DNA of 64,000 nt. Source: Aquimarina sp. MAR_2010_214. GTDB lineage: Bacteria; Bacteroidota; Bacteroidia; Flavobacteriales; Flavobacteriaceae. This document shows, in pieces, positions 15,034 to 26,400 of this stretch. Every line of letters begins with the position of its first letter. The first letter of the stretch is position 1. The stretch covers positions 806,001-870,000 of the forward strand of contig NZ_PJMS01000001.1 of assembly GCF_002846555.1 (NCBI RefSeq), given 5' to 3'. The notes below the pieces were generated by a model, which had not been told where the DNA came from, did not search any database, and worked only from the letters and a program-made list of their open reading frames with translations. The translations under genes and the position numbers were made by a program.

Positions 15034-17100
15034 ATGAAAAAAAGACTTAACCTATCGTTATTAATTGGCATGTTGGTATTCTTGAACTTCCAAGAATTGC
15101 GAGCACAAGCTGCTAGTTCCAGAATTATCGGCGCTCCATCACTACAGTCGGGGGGTAGCCAGATATGTGCAAGGCCATCATTCAATTCATTTAGCGTTAT
15201 AGCTAGCTTATCCTTAGGAGGTCCTTTTGATGGTGGGAATCAGTTTATATTAGAACTGTCGGATGAAAACGGAAGTTTTGATAACCCTGCTAATATCCAA
15301 GAATTAGCAAGAGCAAATGGACCAAATAACGGTACGATGACTACACAAGAAATTCTTTTTGAGAACTTTGCGGTTCCCGAAAACTCAAATAGTGATAATT
15401 TTAGGCTTAGAGTAAGGAGTTCTTCTCCCGAGGTTATAGGAGCTATTTCAACAGATCCTTTACCTGTACATTTTTTTAATGATGATTTTCAAATTATCTT
15501 AAATGATTTTGAAGATGTTATTTTTTGTAACGTAAGCTCATTTAACAAAACACTTTCTGTTCGCATTGAAGATGGAAGTGGCAATAGTGTGAATCCAGAT
15601 AATTTTGAATGGGAATGGCTAAAAGACGGAGCAATAATTGTTGGAGAATCACAATCAAAGCTTGATGTAACCGAACAAGGAACATATTTTGCTAGAGTAC
15701 CTTTGGGAGCATGTCAGTTTTTCTTTTCAGCTTTTGGTGGAGCAGGAAGATCAAATAATATTGGTGTTTCTATTACAGATGTTGCTTCAGTAGTTATTGA
15801 AACACCTGCTCCAGACTTTTCTTTTTGTCCAAATGAAGTTAAAATACTGAACTCTAGTCTTGTAGATACTAGATTTAAATATCAATGGATTAAAAACGGA
15901 GAACCTATTGAAGGAGCGGTTACTTCTTCTATTACGTTACCAGATAATGATTTTGGAGGTGAGTATACATTAAGAATTGCTATTAGTGAAGATTGTAGTA
16001 ATCTAGAAACACCCCCTGTAACAATAATTAATGAGGGGTCATCTATTACTGAGCCATTGCCAGAAAACTTAATTCTTTTACCTAGCCAGACATTTACACT
16101 ACAAATCACAACTGATGCTCCAGAAGGGAGTAATGTAAAATGGTTTGTAGAAACAGCCCTTCAAAGCCAGGGACCATTAGTAGGAACAACTAGTTCGTTT
16201 GATGCTCAATTTGTTGGTAAATATAGAGTAGAGATAGAGGCCACAGATACATGTAATAGTATTTTGTTTTCAGAAACTGAGTTATTTGCTCCAACCGGTT
16301 TTGAAATAAAAATTGGAACAAAAGATGAAAATGTCTGTGATGCAGAGACATTTACTCTAGAATTGTTAGAATTATTAGGCGAAACAGTTGCAGGTTTAAA
16401 GATTCCTTTAACTCAAGAACAATTTGCATTTTTTGATTTTGAATGGTTTAAAGATGGAGTTTCTACTGGAGAAACAACAACATCAATTAATGTTGATAGA
16501 TCTGATGAGAATGCAGCATATGTACTTAGAGCAGACTTAAGAACCGGAGAGTTTACGAACATCTCCTCAGATCCATTAATCATTGCTTTATCTGGAGGTA
16601 TAACGATACAAGCTGATCCACCTGTTTTGACAGAAGGAGGTACCATAACACTTTCTGTTCCTCAAAATGATGCACATACATACCAATGGTTTAGAAAGGT
16701 AGATGGAGAAGATGTTCTTTTAGAAGGACAAACAAATAATACATTGGAAATTAATGAAAACGGAGAATATTCTGTAAAAATAACAACTCAAATATGCTCT
16801 CTTACAATAAGTATAAATGTTGGCGGTGGTGGAATATCAGAGATTATTCCAAATATAGTTACCCCAAATAGTGATGGTATAAATGACAATTGGCTATTGC
16901 CTGCGTCATTATTTAATCAACAGGATGTAGAAGTTACTATTTATACTTCTCGAGGTCAAGTTGATTTTACTTCGGCAAGTTATCAGAACAACTGGCCATT
17001 AGAGAATTCCAAATCTTTGGGTAAAGATCCTATTTATTATTATATAATAACAAAAAACAATTCCGTGGTCAGAAAAGGTTCGATAACGGTAATGAGATAA
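15034..17100 (+). CDS. sprC: SprC-like secreted protein with T9SS type B (gliding) sorting domain
   Basis: 688 residues. It has a Sec signal peptide (about 1-24, ending LRAQ) and several Ig-like beta domains with the repeated pattern W-x-K-[DN]-G-x-x-I/V...G-x-Y (FEWEWLKDGAII, YQWIKNGEPIEGA, FEWFKDGVSTGET, YQWFRKVDGED). The gliding motility-associated type B C-terminal domain (about 605-688) begins IIPNIVTPNSDGINDNW. Type B domains send proteins through the T9SS and normally need a PorP/SprF-family partner. The gene directly behind (4-base gap) begins with such a domain. The order of this gene, the next and the sprB- and sprF-like genes matches the sprC-sprD-sprB-sprF operon of Flavobacterium johnsoniae. 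The name rests on synteny. Confidence 0.8.
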   Translation: MKKRLNLSLLIGMLVFLNFQELRAQAASSRIIGAPSLQSGGSQICARPSFNSFSVIASLSLGGPFDGGNQFILELSDENGSFDNPANIQELARANGPNNGTMTTQEILFENFAVPENSNSDNFRLRVRSSSPEVIGAISTDPLPVHFFNDDFQIILNDFEDVIFCNVSSFNKTLSVRIEDGSGNSVNPDNFEWEWLKDGAIIVGESQSKLDVTEQGTYFARVPLGACQFFFSAFGGAGRSNNIGVSITDVASVVIETPAPDFSFCPNEVKILNSSLVDTRFKYQWIKNGEPIEGAVTSSITLPDNDFGGEYTLRIAISEDCSNLETPPVTIINEGSSITEPLPENLILLPSQTFTLQITTDAPEGSNVKWFVETALQSQGPLVGTTSSFDAQFVGKYRVEIEATDTCNSILFSETELFAPTGFEIKIGTKDENVCDAETFTLELLELLGETVAGLKIPLTQEQFAFFDFEWFKDGVSTGETTTSINVDRSDENAAYVLRADLRTGEFTNISSDPLIIALSGGITIQADPPVLTEGGTITLSVPQNDAHTYQWFRKVDGEDVLLEGQTNNTLEINENGEYSVKITTQICSLTISINVGGGGISEIIPNIVTPNSDGINDNWLLPASLFNQQDVEVTIYTSRGQVDFTSASYQNNWPLENSKSLGKDPIYYYIITKNNSVVRKGSITVMR

Positions 17101-17104
17101 TTTT

Positions 17105-20100
17105 ATGGTCAGAAAATTACTATTAATAATCATATGTATATCCTTTAATCTTCTTAGAGGACAGGATGAAAATACTACCACTTACGGTGTTCTTCCTACT
17201 GATATACCTACTCATAACCTTGTAAAATATAATAGATTTTATTTCAACCCAACTTTTTCTTTAGTGCGTGAAAATAAAAAATCGGTAAATGTCTATAATA
17301 AGACACAATGGGCATCATTCAATGATAACCCACAAACCTATCTAATTAATTATACTGCAAATTTTGATGAGAAAATAGGAGTTTCTATTGGTTTACATCA
17401 ACAAAATGAAGGTATTTATAGATATTTTGGTGGTATTGCCAACTTTGCCTATAACGTAGAATTAAACAGGGATATGAATTTCACTTTTGGAGTAAACCTA
17501 GGTTTTTCTCAAAGTGGTATTAAATCTAATATAGATTCTGCAACCAGTACGGTATTAAATAATGGAGTTGAAATAAGTGACCCCGTTATTCTTAATTATG
17601 AAAAAAGTTCTGTTTTTCAATTAACACCTGGTGTTAACTTTAATTATGAAGAATTTGATGTTGGAGTTTCGGTATCGAATTTAGTTGCCTATAACTTAAC
17701 ATCTAGTGAACTATTAACAGATAATATGGCCTTTACTGGTCATGTTATGTATACGACAAGTTTACAAAGAAGGTCTGATAAAATAATTCGTGGAATTGGC
17801 TATGCTAATATGTTACCCGATTCTGGTACAGATACTTCTAATCTTAGATACGGAGGTAGTGTAATTGTTGAATTACCGGCTTTAGGATGGGCTCAAGCAG
17901 GATATAATAGTTTTTATGGAGCTTCATTAGGTATTGGTGGAAATATTACTTCTAATGTTTCGGTAGGATACACTTACGAAACAGGACTTGGAGACACTAG
18001 TAATTTTGGAGCGACTCATGAGGTAGGTTTAGCATATAATTTTGAGAAAGAAAAGCCAAGAAGAAGAAGAAGAGGTAGTAGAACAAAATCAAGTACTCAA
18101 AAAGCTTATGAAGAAAGAGATTCTGAAATCAGAAGACTTAAAAAAGAAATCTTAGAACAAAATAAGTTAATAAGGAATCTTCAAAATGAAAAAGGAGATT
18201 CTAGAAGTCAGGATCAAAAAGCGATGAATGAGCTTGAAAGATCAATTGCAGAAGCTAAAGAAAAAGAAGCCAAAGCAGCCAGAGAGTTAGAATTACAACG
18301 TGAAGAAGAAGTAAAACTACTTAACAAAAAAGCAGAGGAAGAGCGCTTAGCAGCTCAAAGACAAATAGAGCGCGAAGTATCTGAGCAAAAAACAGAAGAA
18401 GAGCGCTTAGCAGCTCAAAGGCGAATAGAGCGCGAGGTATCTGAACAAAAAGCAGAAGAAGAGCGTCTAGCAGCTCAAAGGCGAATAGAGCGCGAGGTGT
18501 CTGAACAAAAAGCAGAAGAAGAGCGTCTAGCAGCTCAAAGACGAATAGAGCGTGAGGTATCTGAGCAAAAAGCAGAAGAAGAAAGAATAGCCACAGAAGA
18601 AGCAGCACGTGAAGCAGAAGCAGCAGAACAAGAAAGAATAGTTGCTCAAAAAGAACTTGATCGAGAATTAGCAGAACAGAAAGCAGAGGAAGAACGTCTT
18701 ATTGCCCAGAAACAGTTAGAACGAGAGGTATCTGAGCAAAAAGTAGAGGAAGAGCGTCTAGCAACTCAAAAACGATTAGAGCGTGAAGTAGCAGAACAAA
18801 AGATAGCCGATGAGGCCACAGAAGTAGCACGTTTAGCCGAGGAGAAGCGATTAGCAGATGAGGCTGCGGCAGAAGCAGCGCGTTTAGCTGAGGAGAAGCG
18901 ATTAGCAGATGAGGCTGCGGCAGAAGCAGCGCGTTTAGCTGAGGAGAAGCGATTAGCAGATGAGGCTGCGGCAGAAGCAGCGCGTTTAGCTGAGGAGAAG
19001 CGATTAGCAGATGAGGCTGCGGCAGAAGCAGCACGTTTGGCCGAGGAGAAGCGATTAGCAGATGAGGCTGCGGCAGAAGCAGCACGTTTGGCCGAGGAGA
19101 AGCGATTAGCAGATGAGGCTGCGGCAGAAGTAGCACGTTTGGCCGAGGAGAAGCGATTAGCAGATGAGGCTGCGGCAGAAGCAGCACGTTTGGCCGAGGA
19201 GAAGCGATTAGCAGATGAGGCTGCGGCAGAAGCAGCACGTTTGGCCGAGGAGAAGCGATTAGCAGATGAGGCTGCGGCAGAAGTAGCACGTTTAGCTGAG
19301 GAGAAGCGATTAGCAGATGAGGCTGCGGCAGAAGTAGCACGTTTAGCCGAGGAGAAGCGATTAGCAGATGAGGCTGCGGCAGAAGTAGCACGTTTGGCCG
19401 AGGAGAAGCGATTAGCAGATGAAGCTGCGGCAGAAGCAGCACGTTTAGCCGAAGCAGAAAGATTAAGACAAGAAGCAGCAGCAACAACCAAGAATGAAGA
19501 AGGACTGGATGAAATTAAGAAGGAATTAGATAATAGTAGTCGAATCACAAGTAAGATATTTGCTCGTAGAGATTCATTATTGACGACCAGTTTAAATGTA
19601 GATAAGCGTGAATTTAGCAAGCTCTTAGAATCACTTGTTAGTATGAATGATGATGCTGATGAGGCTAAAAGAGAAGCTGATCCTACTAGTTCTAAAAGAT
19701 TGACAGCTAAGAATAGATTTGTAAAATTTGCAGAAACAACAAGGCCTGAGGCTCAAATTGCAACCAAATTTATACCAGGATACCCAGAAGGATATTACTT
19801 AATAGGTAATGTGTTTAAAGGTGGAGCATATGCTGATAAGTTCACGGGCACTTTAAAAGATTTAGGATTTAATGATTCTAAAATAATACTTAATCCAGAA
19901 AATCAATTCCAATATGTAGCAATAGAAAGTTACGCAAATAGGGATGAAGCGACAGAAAAGTATTTAAATAATATTGATAACAGATACTTTGGTGATATGT
20001 GGATATTACACATTGCCAAGAGTAGAGTAGAATCTTATAAAAAGCTATTACAAGAAACACGACTTATTAAAGATACGGTTAAGGATGATACTGTTTTAGC

Positions 20101-20368
20101 AGAGAGTCTATCTTATATAGGAGGACATAATATTGAAAATGGATATTATTTAATAACTAATATTTTCAAAAGAGAAAATTACTTTGAAAGAGGAATGGCG
20201 AAGCTACGATCTCAAGGATTAGAGCCTCAATATTTCAGGAACCCAAAAGATAACTATATATACGTTTACTTAAAGAGATATGATAATCTTGATGAAGCAA
20301 AACAGAGTCTATTCTCTAATGTAAACAATTCATATGATGGAGAACTTTATATATTGAAAATTCAATAG
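17105..20368 (+). CDS. sprD: SprD-like fusion: PorP/SprF barrel, long helical repeat stalk, two SPOR-like modules
   Basis: 1087 residues. A signal peptide (about 1-19) is followed by a PorP/SprF-like outer-membrane barrel (about 25-315; RFYFNPTFSLVRENKKSVNVYNKTQW, seen in part, then many amphipathic strands). Next are a basic patch (RRRRRGSRTKSST) and a charged helix of roughly 465 residues. The helix contains four 20-residue units (EEERLAAQRRIEREVSEQKA) and twelve 17-residue units (EEKRLADEAAAEAARLA). The end carries two similar SPOR-like modules (about 880-975 and 1000-1087), each with GYYLI.N.F...Y and a xxFQYVA/NYIYVYL strand. The gene lies between sprC- and sprB-like genes and probably serves SprC export and surface assembly. 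The sprD name is by synteny; the function of the helix is unknown. Confidence 0.8.
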   Translation: MVRKLLLIIICISFNLLRGQDENTTTYGVLPTDIPTHNLVKYNRFYFNPTFSLVRENKKSVNVYNKTQWASFNDNPQTYLINYTANFDEKIGVSIGLHQQNEGIYRYFGGIANFAYNVELNRDMNFTFGVNLGFSQSGIKSNIDSATSTVLNNGVEISDPVILNYEKSSVFQLTPGVNFNYEEFDVGVSVSNLVAYNLTSSELLTDNMAFTGHVMYTTSLQRRSDKIIRGIGYANMLPDSGTDTSNLRYGGSVIVELPALGWAQAGYNSFYGASLGIGGNITSNVSVGYTYETGLGDTSNFGATHEVGLAYNFEKEKPRRRRRGSRTKSSTQKAYEERDSEIRRLKKEILEQNKLIRNLQNEKGDSRSQDQKAMNELERSIAEAKEKEAKAARELELQREEEVKLLNKKAEEERLAAQRQIEREVSEQKTEEERLAAQRRIEREVSEQKAEEERLAAQRRIEREVSEQKAEEERLAAQRRIEREVSEQKAEEERIATEEAAREAEAAEQERIVAQKELDRELAEQKAEEERLIAQKQLEREVSEQKVEEERLATQKRLEREVAEQKIADEATEVARLAEEKRLADEAAAEAARLAEEKRLADEAAAEAARLAEEKRLADEAAAEAARLAEEKRLADEAAAEAARLAEEKRLADEAAAEAARLAEEKRLADEAAAEVARLAEEKRLADEAAAEAARLAEEKRLADEAAAEAARLAEEKRLADEAAAEVARLAEEKRLADEAAAEVARLAEEKRLADEAAAEVARLAEEKRLADEAAAEAARLAEAERLRQEAAATTKNEEGLDEIKKELDNSSRITSKIFARRDSLLTTSLNVDKREFSKLLESLVSMNDDADEAKREADPTSSKRLTAKNRFVKFAETTRPEAQIATKFIPGYPEGYYLIGNVFKGGAYADKFTGTLKDLGFNDSKIILNPENQFQYVAIESYANRDEATEKYLNNIDNRYFGDMWILHIAKSRVESYKKLLQETRLIKDTVKDDTVLAESLSYIGGHNIENGYYLITNIFKRENYFERGMAKLRSQGLEPQYFRNPKDNYIYVYLKRYDNLDEAKQSLFSNVNNSYDGELYILKIQ
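18335..18574 (+). repeat. Four 60-bp tandem coding repeats
   Basis: Four near-identical 60-base units encode EEERLAAQR(Q/R)IEREVSEQK(T/A). More diverged versions continue to about 18820. The array lies inside the sprD-like gene and leads into the 51-bp array. Confidence 0.85.
18839..19450 (+). repeat. Twelve 51-bp tandem coding repeats
   Basis: Twelve uninterrupted 51-base units encode EEKRLADEAAAE(A/V)ARLA. The block GAGAAGCGATTAGCAGATGA recurs exactly every 51 bases from 18842 to 19403 (once with a GAA codon at its end). Units differ mainly in the ARLAEE codons (GCGCGTTTAGCT, GCACGTTTGGCC, GTAGCACGTTTA types) and these variants are shuffled along the array, as expected from unequal recombination. 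Confidence 0.95.
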
Positions 20369-20424
20369 TAGCATGTTTTAGTTATGATGAAAAGTACCCC
20401 AAAAAAACACTAAATACTCAGCTT

Positions 20425-23400
20425 ATGAAAACCAAAATACACATTAAAATAGCATTGGCGACGTTATTTATTATCGTCAATACCATAGGCAATATATCTG
20501 CACAGGAAACGATTCCCTTAACCCCAGAAACAACCCAAAACAGGATTAATGGTAATCTAGTAATGGCAGGAAACTCTATTGTAGGTTTGTTAAGAGATGA
20601 TAATGGTAATACTTATAACCCTAATGCATCATATAATGGTAATTTAAATAATGGAAATAGTGTTTCAGACTATATTGATATAGACGGTGATGGTTCTACT
20701 TTTAGTTCTAGTAGTGCGAATATTACTACTCCAAGACCAACCTGTTCTAGAATTGTATATGCAGGTTTATATTGGTCTGCGACCTATTATTTGGTAAGGA
20801 GTAATGATGGGGATTTTAATAATCCGGCACCTAATAATATTAATAATTTTGGTGATCCACAACTTACAGGGTTACCTCCTGCCGATGCCAGAAAAATTGG
20901 AGCTGCGGATTTTAGAAATATAAAATTTAAAGTTCCAGGGCGTCCTTATGTAGATGTAACGGCTCAAAATGTGATTTTTGATGGATATAGAAATACTCTA
21001 ACAAATCCTTTTAATTCTGCTTCTGATGATGTTCCTTATGTGTGTTATTCTAATGTAACCGGCTTGATGAATCAAGCTATGACCAATGGTGAATATACAG
21101 TGGCTAATATGAATGCAACTATTGGAAATACAAGTGGTCAAGATGGAGCTTCAGGTGGTTGGGTACTTGTTGTTATTTATGAAGATCCATTAGAAAGCAG
21201 TAAATTTATAAGTACCAATCATGGTTTTGTACAGATAAATAATGGTGATGCGCCAGTAGATTTTACCTATACAGGATTTACATCACTTCCGGGAAGCTTA
21301 CCGGTTGAAGTAAGCTATGGTATTGCTACGTTAGAAGGAGATAGAGGTTTATCTAATGATAGATTGCGAATTAGAAATACGGCGGGAACTTTTGTTAGTC
21401 TAGGAAGTGGCGTTAATCCAACAAATAACTTTTTTAACAGTTCGATATCAGTTTCGAGTCCTACCCCACCTTATCCAAGTATACATACGACCAATCGTAA
21501 TCCTGCTTCTAGAAATACGTTAGGTTTTGATATTGACCTTTTTCGTCTACCTAATAGCGGTAATAATTTGATCGGAAACAATCAAACCAATGCAACATTT
21601 AGACTTGAAACAGATCAAGATACCTATCGAGTCTTCCTGAATTCATTTGCGATTGAAATTATTGAACCCGAATTAAGGGTTCTAAAGAGAGTATTTGATA
21701 CCGATGGGGTTACCGAAATCACCAATGCCAATGTTGAGCTTGGTGACGAACTTTTTTATGATCTTGAGATTGAAAATGTAGGAAATGAAGATTTGGTAGA
21801 TGGTTCTGTGGTTATAACCGATATATTACCGGATAATGTAGATCTGGTTAGTATACAAGATTCAACATTACCACCAGGAGTTACTTATACAATTACTCCT
21901 CCAAGTAGAATTGATTTTAGGATTCCGGCGAGTATAGTCGAAGAAACAGACGCACCGATATTTATAAGATTTAGAGTACGATTGGTAAGTGATTGTGAGG
22001 CATTACGAGATGCCTGTTCAAATAGAATACAAAACACGGCCTTAGCAGCATTTACAGGTGCTATATCGGGCGAGACGTTAACAAATAATAGTAGTAGTGT
22101 AATTGGTGCTTGTGGTAACACAGATGGAGAAGCCACTAACTTTTTAGTTAATGTTCCTTCTTGTAGTAGTGACATTACTTTTTGTAACAATAATTTACAA
22201 TTGGTTGCTGGTTCAGGATATACTACATATACCTGGACAGGACCAGGGATTACGACCCCAATAATTGAGTTCGATCCTGTTTTTGATGTACCTAATCCAC
22301 AATCAGGAACATATACTGTTGTTAAAGAAGATGCAACAGGTACATGTATGACCCTTACAGAAGAATTTGTAGTAGATGCTTTTAGAGATATAGAAAATCC
22401 GGTTCTTGCTTATGTTAATGGTACTTCAGTAATTGAGACAAACTGTAGTGGTTTGAGATTACCACAGATTTTACTTTGTGGAAACCAAACTTTTGATATC
22501 GCAACTAATTTTGGTACTGCCAATCTTAATAGTATATCGTGGCAGCAATTATCCCCTAGCGGTTCTTGTGTTCTTGATTCTAATGACCCTTGTTCATTAT
22601 TGTCTGGTAATTGTACAGATGCAAATTGGATAGAACAACCAGGAGGAAACACCACTAACTTTACGGTTTCTGATGCTGGAGATTACAGAATATTAGCAGA
22701 ATTTGATGGTGGATGTTTTATACCATTCTATTTTAGTGTATTTAAAAATGACTATCAACCAACACTTGATATGGCCCCTATAGAATGTGGGAATGATGGA
22801 AGTGTTAGTGTTACAAATGCACCAACAAATTTTGAGTTTAGTCTTATTTCAGGAGGACCATATAGTGCCACTACGATTTTCCCTATTGCTCCAGGAGGAG
22901 GAGGAGATATTACTGTTTATGGTATAGATACTACATTTCCTGGATGTGAATATACGGCAACAATCAATGTACCAGAAATCAACCCAACATTTAGTGTAAC
23001 AGGAACAAACCCAACTTGTATTAATGATGGTAATGGAACTGGTACAGGTACAATAAACATACAAGTTACTAATGGATCTCCAGAGTTCCAATATACGATT
23101 ACAGGTGGTACTTTAACTGCTCCAATAATAGTTCCAAATAGTAGTGCAAACAATGGAAATTATATTCAGACTAATTTAAACCCAGGAACATACCAGGTAG
23201 AAGTTATATCAAATCGCCCTAGTCCAGAATGTATTTTTAATCAACAAATAATAATTAATCCAGCTCCAGATTTTAGAGCAGAGGTGGTGTTATTAGCACC
23301 AGAGACATGTGATTCTGGAGCTTTAGTTCAGGTTAATGTACTTGCCGGATCAGGAAACTACTCTTATGATATCGGAATAGAAACGGCCCCTGGTAGTGGA

Positions 23401-26400
23401 GTATTTAATCCTTCAGGAAATTTTGTTTCCTGTAATATTTTTGAACTTCCAACACCTGCCAATCCAGCTACATCTTATACTTTCTATGTAAGTGATGAAA
23501 GCATAAATACCCCACCAGCAGGTATTCCTGCTTGTATAATAGAAGCAAATATTACTGGAATTACACCTTACGAAGCTATCGTAATCGACAATGTAATAGT
23601 AACACAACCAGCTTGTTTTGGAGATGATGGACAAATTAGAGTAGATGTTTCTCCTACTGTTGCAGGAAGAAATTATACGTATCAACTATGGGATTGTGCT
23701 AGTGATCCTAATTGTGGTGATTCTGCAAATTGGGACCCTACATTGTGGACTATTGTAAATCAAATAGGGCCTGTTAATGGTCAAACAGCTACATTTACAG
23801 GAGTAGGTGATGGAAACTCATATGCAATAGCTGTTTTACATGACAGTACTACACCCGCTATCGCGAACCCTAATTGTACTATTACTGCACCGCCAGCTTT
23901 AGTTTGCCCAGTTAGACAATCGATATTTTCGATTACAACTCCGAACGCTATTGATGCCACAGTGAGTACTACTCGAGAATTAAGCTGTGTTGTTGGTAGT
24001 GAAAATGCCATACTTACAGTAGATATTTTAGGTGGAGGTTCAGGAAACTATGAATGGAGTTTTAATTCTACTTCAGGTTTTGTTAATGTGCCTTCTGATC
24101 CGTTTACTATTCCTGTTACTACAGCTGGAAATTATACTGTTTATATCCGTAATCAGGCAACAGACGATTGTACAATAAATCGTACTACAACCGTTGCTCC
24201 ACTTGTAACAGTAACCGATATAGATTTTACAAGAGGAGATTCTAATTGTGCTGCTCAGACAATTATGGTTACCCCTGCGGCTGTGCCAGCAGGTCCAGCA
24301 TATACATATACCGTTGTTCCAGCTCCTGTTTCTGGAGATGCTACTTCAGGATTTGAGTTGAACAGAGGAACTACTTATACATTTACAGCTACAAACCCTA
24401 CAAACAGTTGTTCATATAGTGAAGATTTTAATGAAGCTGTTTTACCAGAAATAAATATTACTAGTGCAACCCCAACTCCTGTTACTTGTTTTGGAGATGA
24501 TGATGGTACATTTACATTTGTAGTAACTAATAGCACTACTTTTAATTATACGGTAACAGGACCTGGTACTAATATAACGGTTAATGGTGCGACAAGCCCA
24601 GTAACGATTCAAGGTCCAGCAAATCCTTTAGAAGTTGGTACGTATACTATTACAGTTACAGATACAAATCCTTTAGTAACAACTAATTGTACAGATACCG
24701 AAACGGTTATTATTACAGGACCACCAAGTGCTTTAACAATTAGTGCTAATGGAACACCAACCGATTGTACTGCAAGTACAGGTCAAATAGTAGCAACTGT
24801 AGGTGGAGGAAATGGTAATTACCAATTACAATTAATAGATGATGGAACTGGTTTACCAGTAACCGGGTATGCGTATCCAAATACAGATACTACATTTAAT
24901 GGGTTACCAGCGGGTAGTTATACTGTTTTTGTAAGAGATGGTAATTCTAATGCAGCCTGTGAAGTATCCGATGGAGCGACAGTAGACCCATCTATAGCGC
25001 CTACACTTACTGCAATTGCAGGAGGAGAGGTTTGCGTTACTCCTGGCCCAGCCACACAATGGATTACTATTAATACTACGTTGCCTGGTCCGTTTGAGTA
25101 TACCTTAACAGGACCTGTTACAGCAAATGATATTCCAGTAGTATTTTTACCACTGGCTACTCCAGCTCCGGCAAACACATTTGAGATTCCTAATTTGATT
25201 GCAGGAAATTACTCCGTTACAGTAACCAATACGGATACCAATTGTGTATCATCTCCGCCAGAAACATTTACGATAAATCCAGCAGTCACAATAATGGCTT
25301 CATCACCTAAAGGTATTGATTGTAATTCTGGAGCTACTATCGACTATACCATTACAAATGGTAGTCCAAATTATACGGTTTCATATAGTACTGATAATTT
25401 TGTAACCGAAACAAATGTAGTCACCAATGATCCTTCGTTAACAGGATCAATAACAGGGATAACTACTGCTGGAGATTATATTATTAGAGTACTAGATAAT
25501 GCAGGATGTATTGCATCATCTAATACAACAACAATAGCCCCTTATGTGACATTGGCTCTGGATCCAAACCCAGTACTAACAGAACCCGCTTGTCCAGGAG
25601 GTACCGGATCAATAGAGGTTACTGTTACCGCAGGAGAAGGACCATTTACATATACACTTGGTGCTACACAAATAGGACCAACCGCATTAACCACGGTTAC
25701 CTTTACTAATGTGCCTTCTGGTGTACTACAGACCATCACTGTTGAAGATGGTTCAGGAGCTGCTCCTGCATGTACACAAACGGTTACAGCAACACTCACA
25801 GATCCTGCGCCTATAACGGCAGTTATTTCAAATACAATTCTTAATTGTACAGTAGGAGCTCTAGATGCCATTGTAAGTGTTACAATTTCTGGCGGTTCTA
25901 GTAGTTATGAATGGACTACAGATGGCACTAATTATACAGCAGCAGGAACCACACTTTTTACAATACCTTTTACTACCAATGGAAATTATACATTATCTAT
26001 TAGAAATGCAGCGAGTGATGATTGCGAGGTTGATTTCCCGATTGTTATAGATCCAAGATTAGAAATAACCGATATTACTTTTGCCGAGAGTAATGATGAT
26101 TGTGCAAATCAAAGAGTAACAGTAATACCTTCTGCAGTGGGCGATGCTCCGGTGCCGGCATATTCATATGCGGTGGTTCCTGCGCCAATATCTGGTGATG
26201 CCGTTACTGGGTTTGTATTAAATCGAGGTACTAATTATACATTTACTGCAACCAGAGGAGATAATGATTGTACCTATAGCGAGGACTTTAGAAGAGAATT
26301 ATTAGATGTAATACAAATTACAAATGCTGCACAGACACAGCCAGTAACTTGTTTAGGAGGAAATGATGGGGAATTCAATTTTACAGTAGATACAGCTACA

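Noticed and set aside
18839..19450. CRISPR-like regular repeats
   Set aside because: The 51-base units are contiguous without spacers, in frame and code for a helical repeat.
18699..19620. Long minus-strand open frames of 262 and 284 codons opposite the 51-bp repeats
   Set aside because: They are mirror images of the repeat codons (monotonous Ala/Ser or Leu/Pro repeats) and overlap a well supported plus-strand gene.
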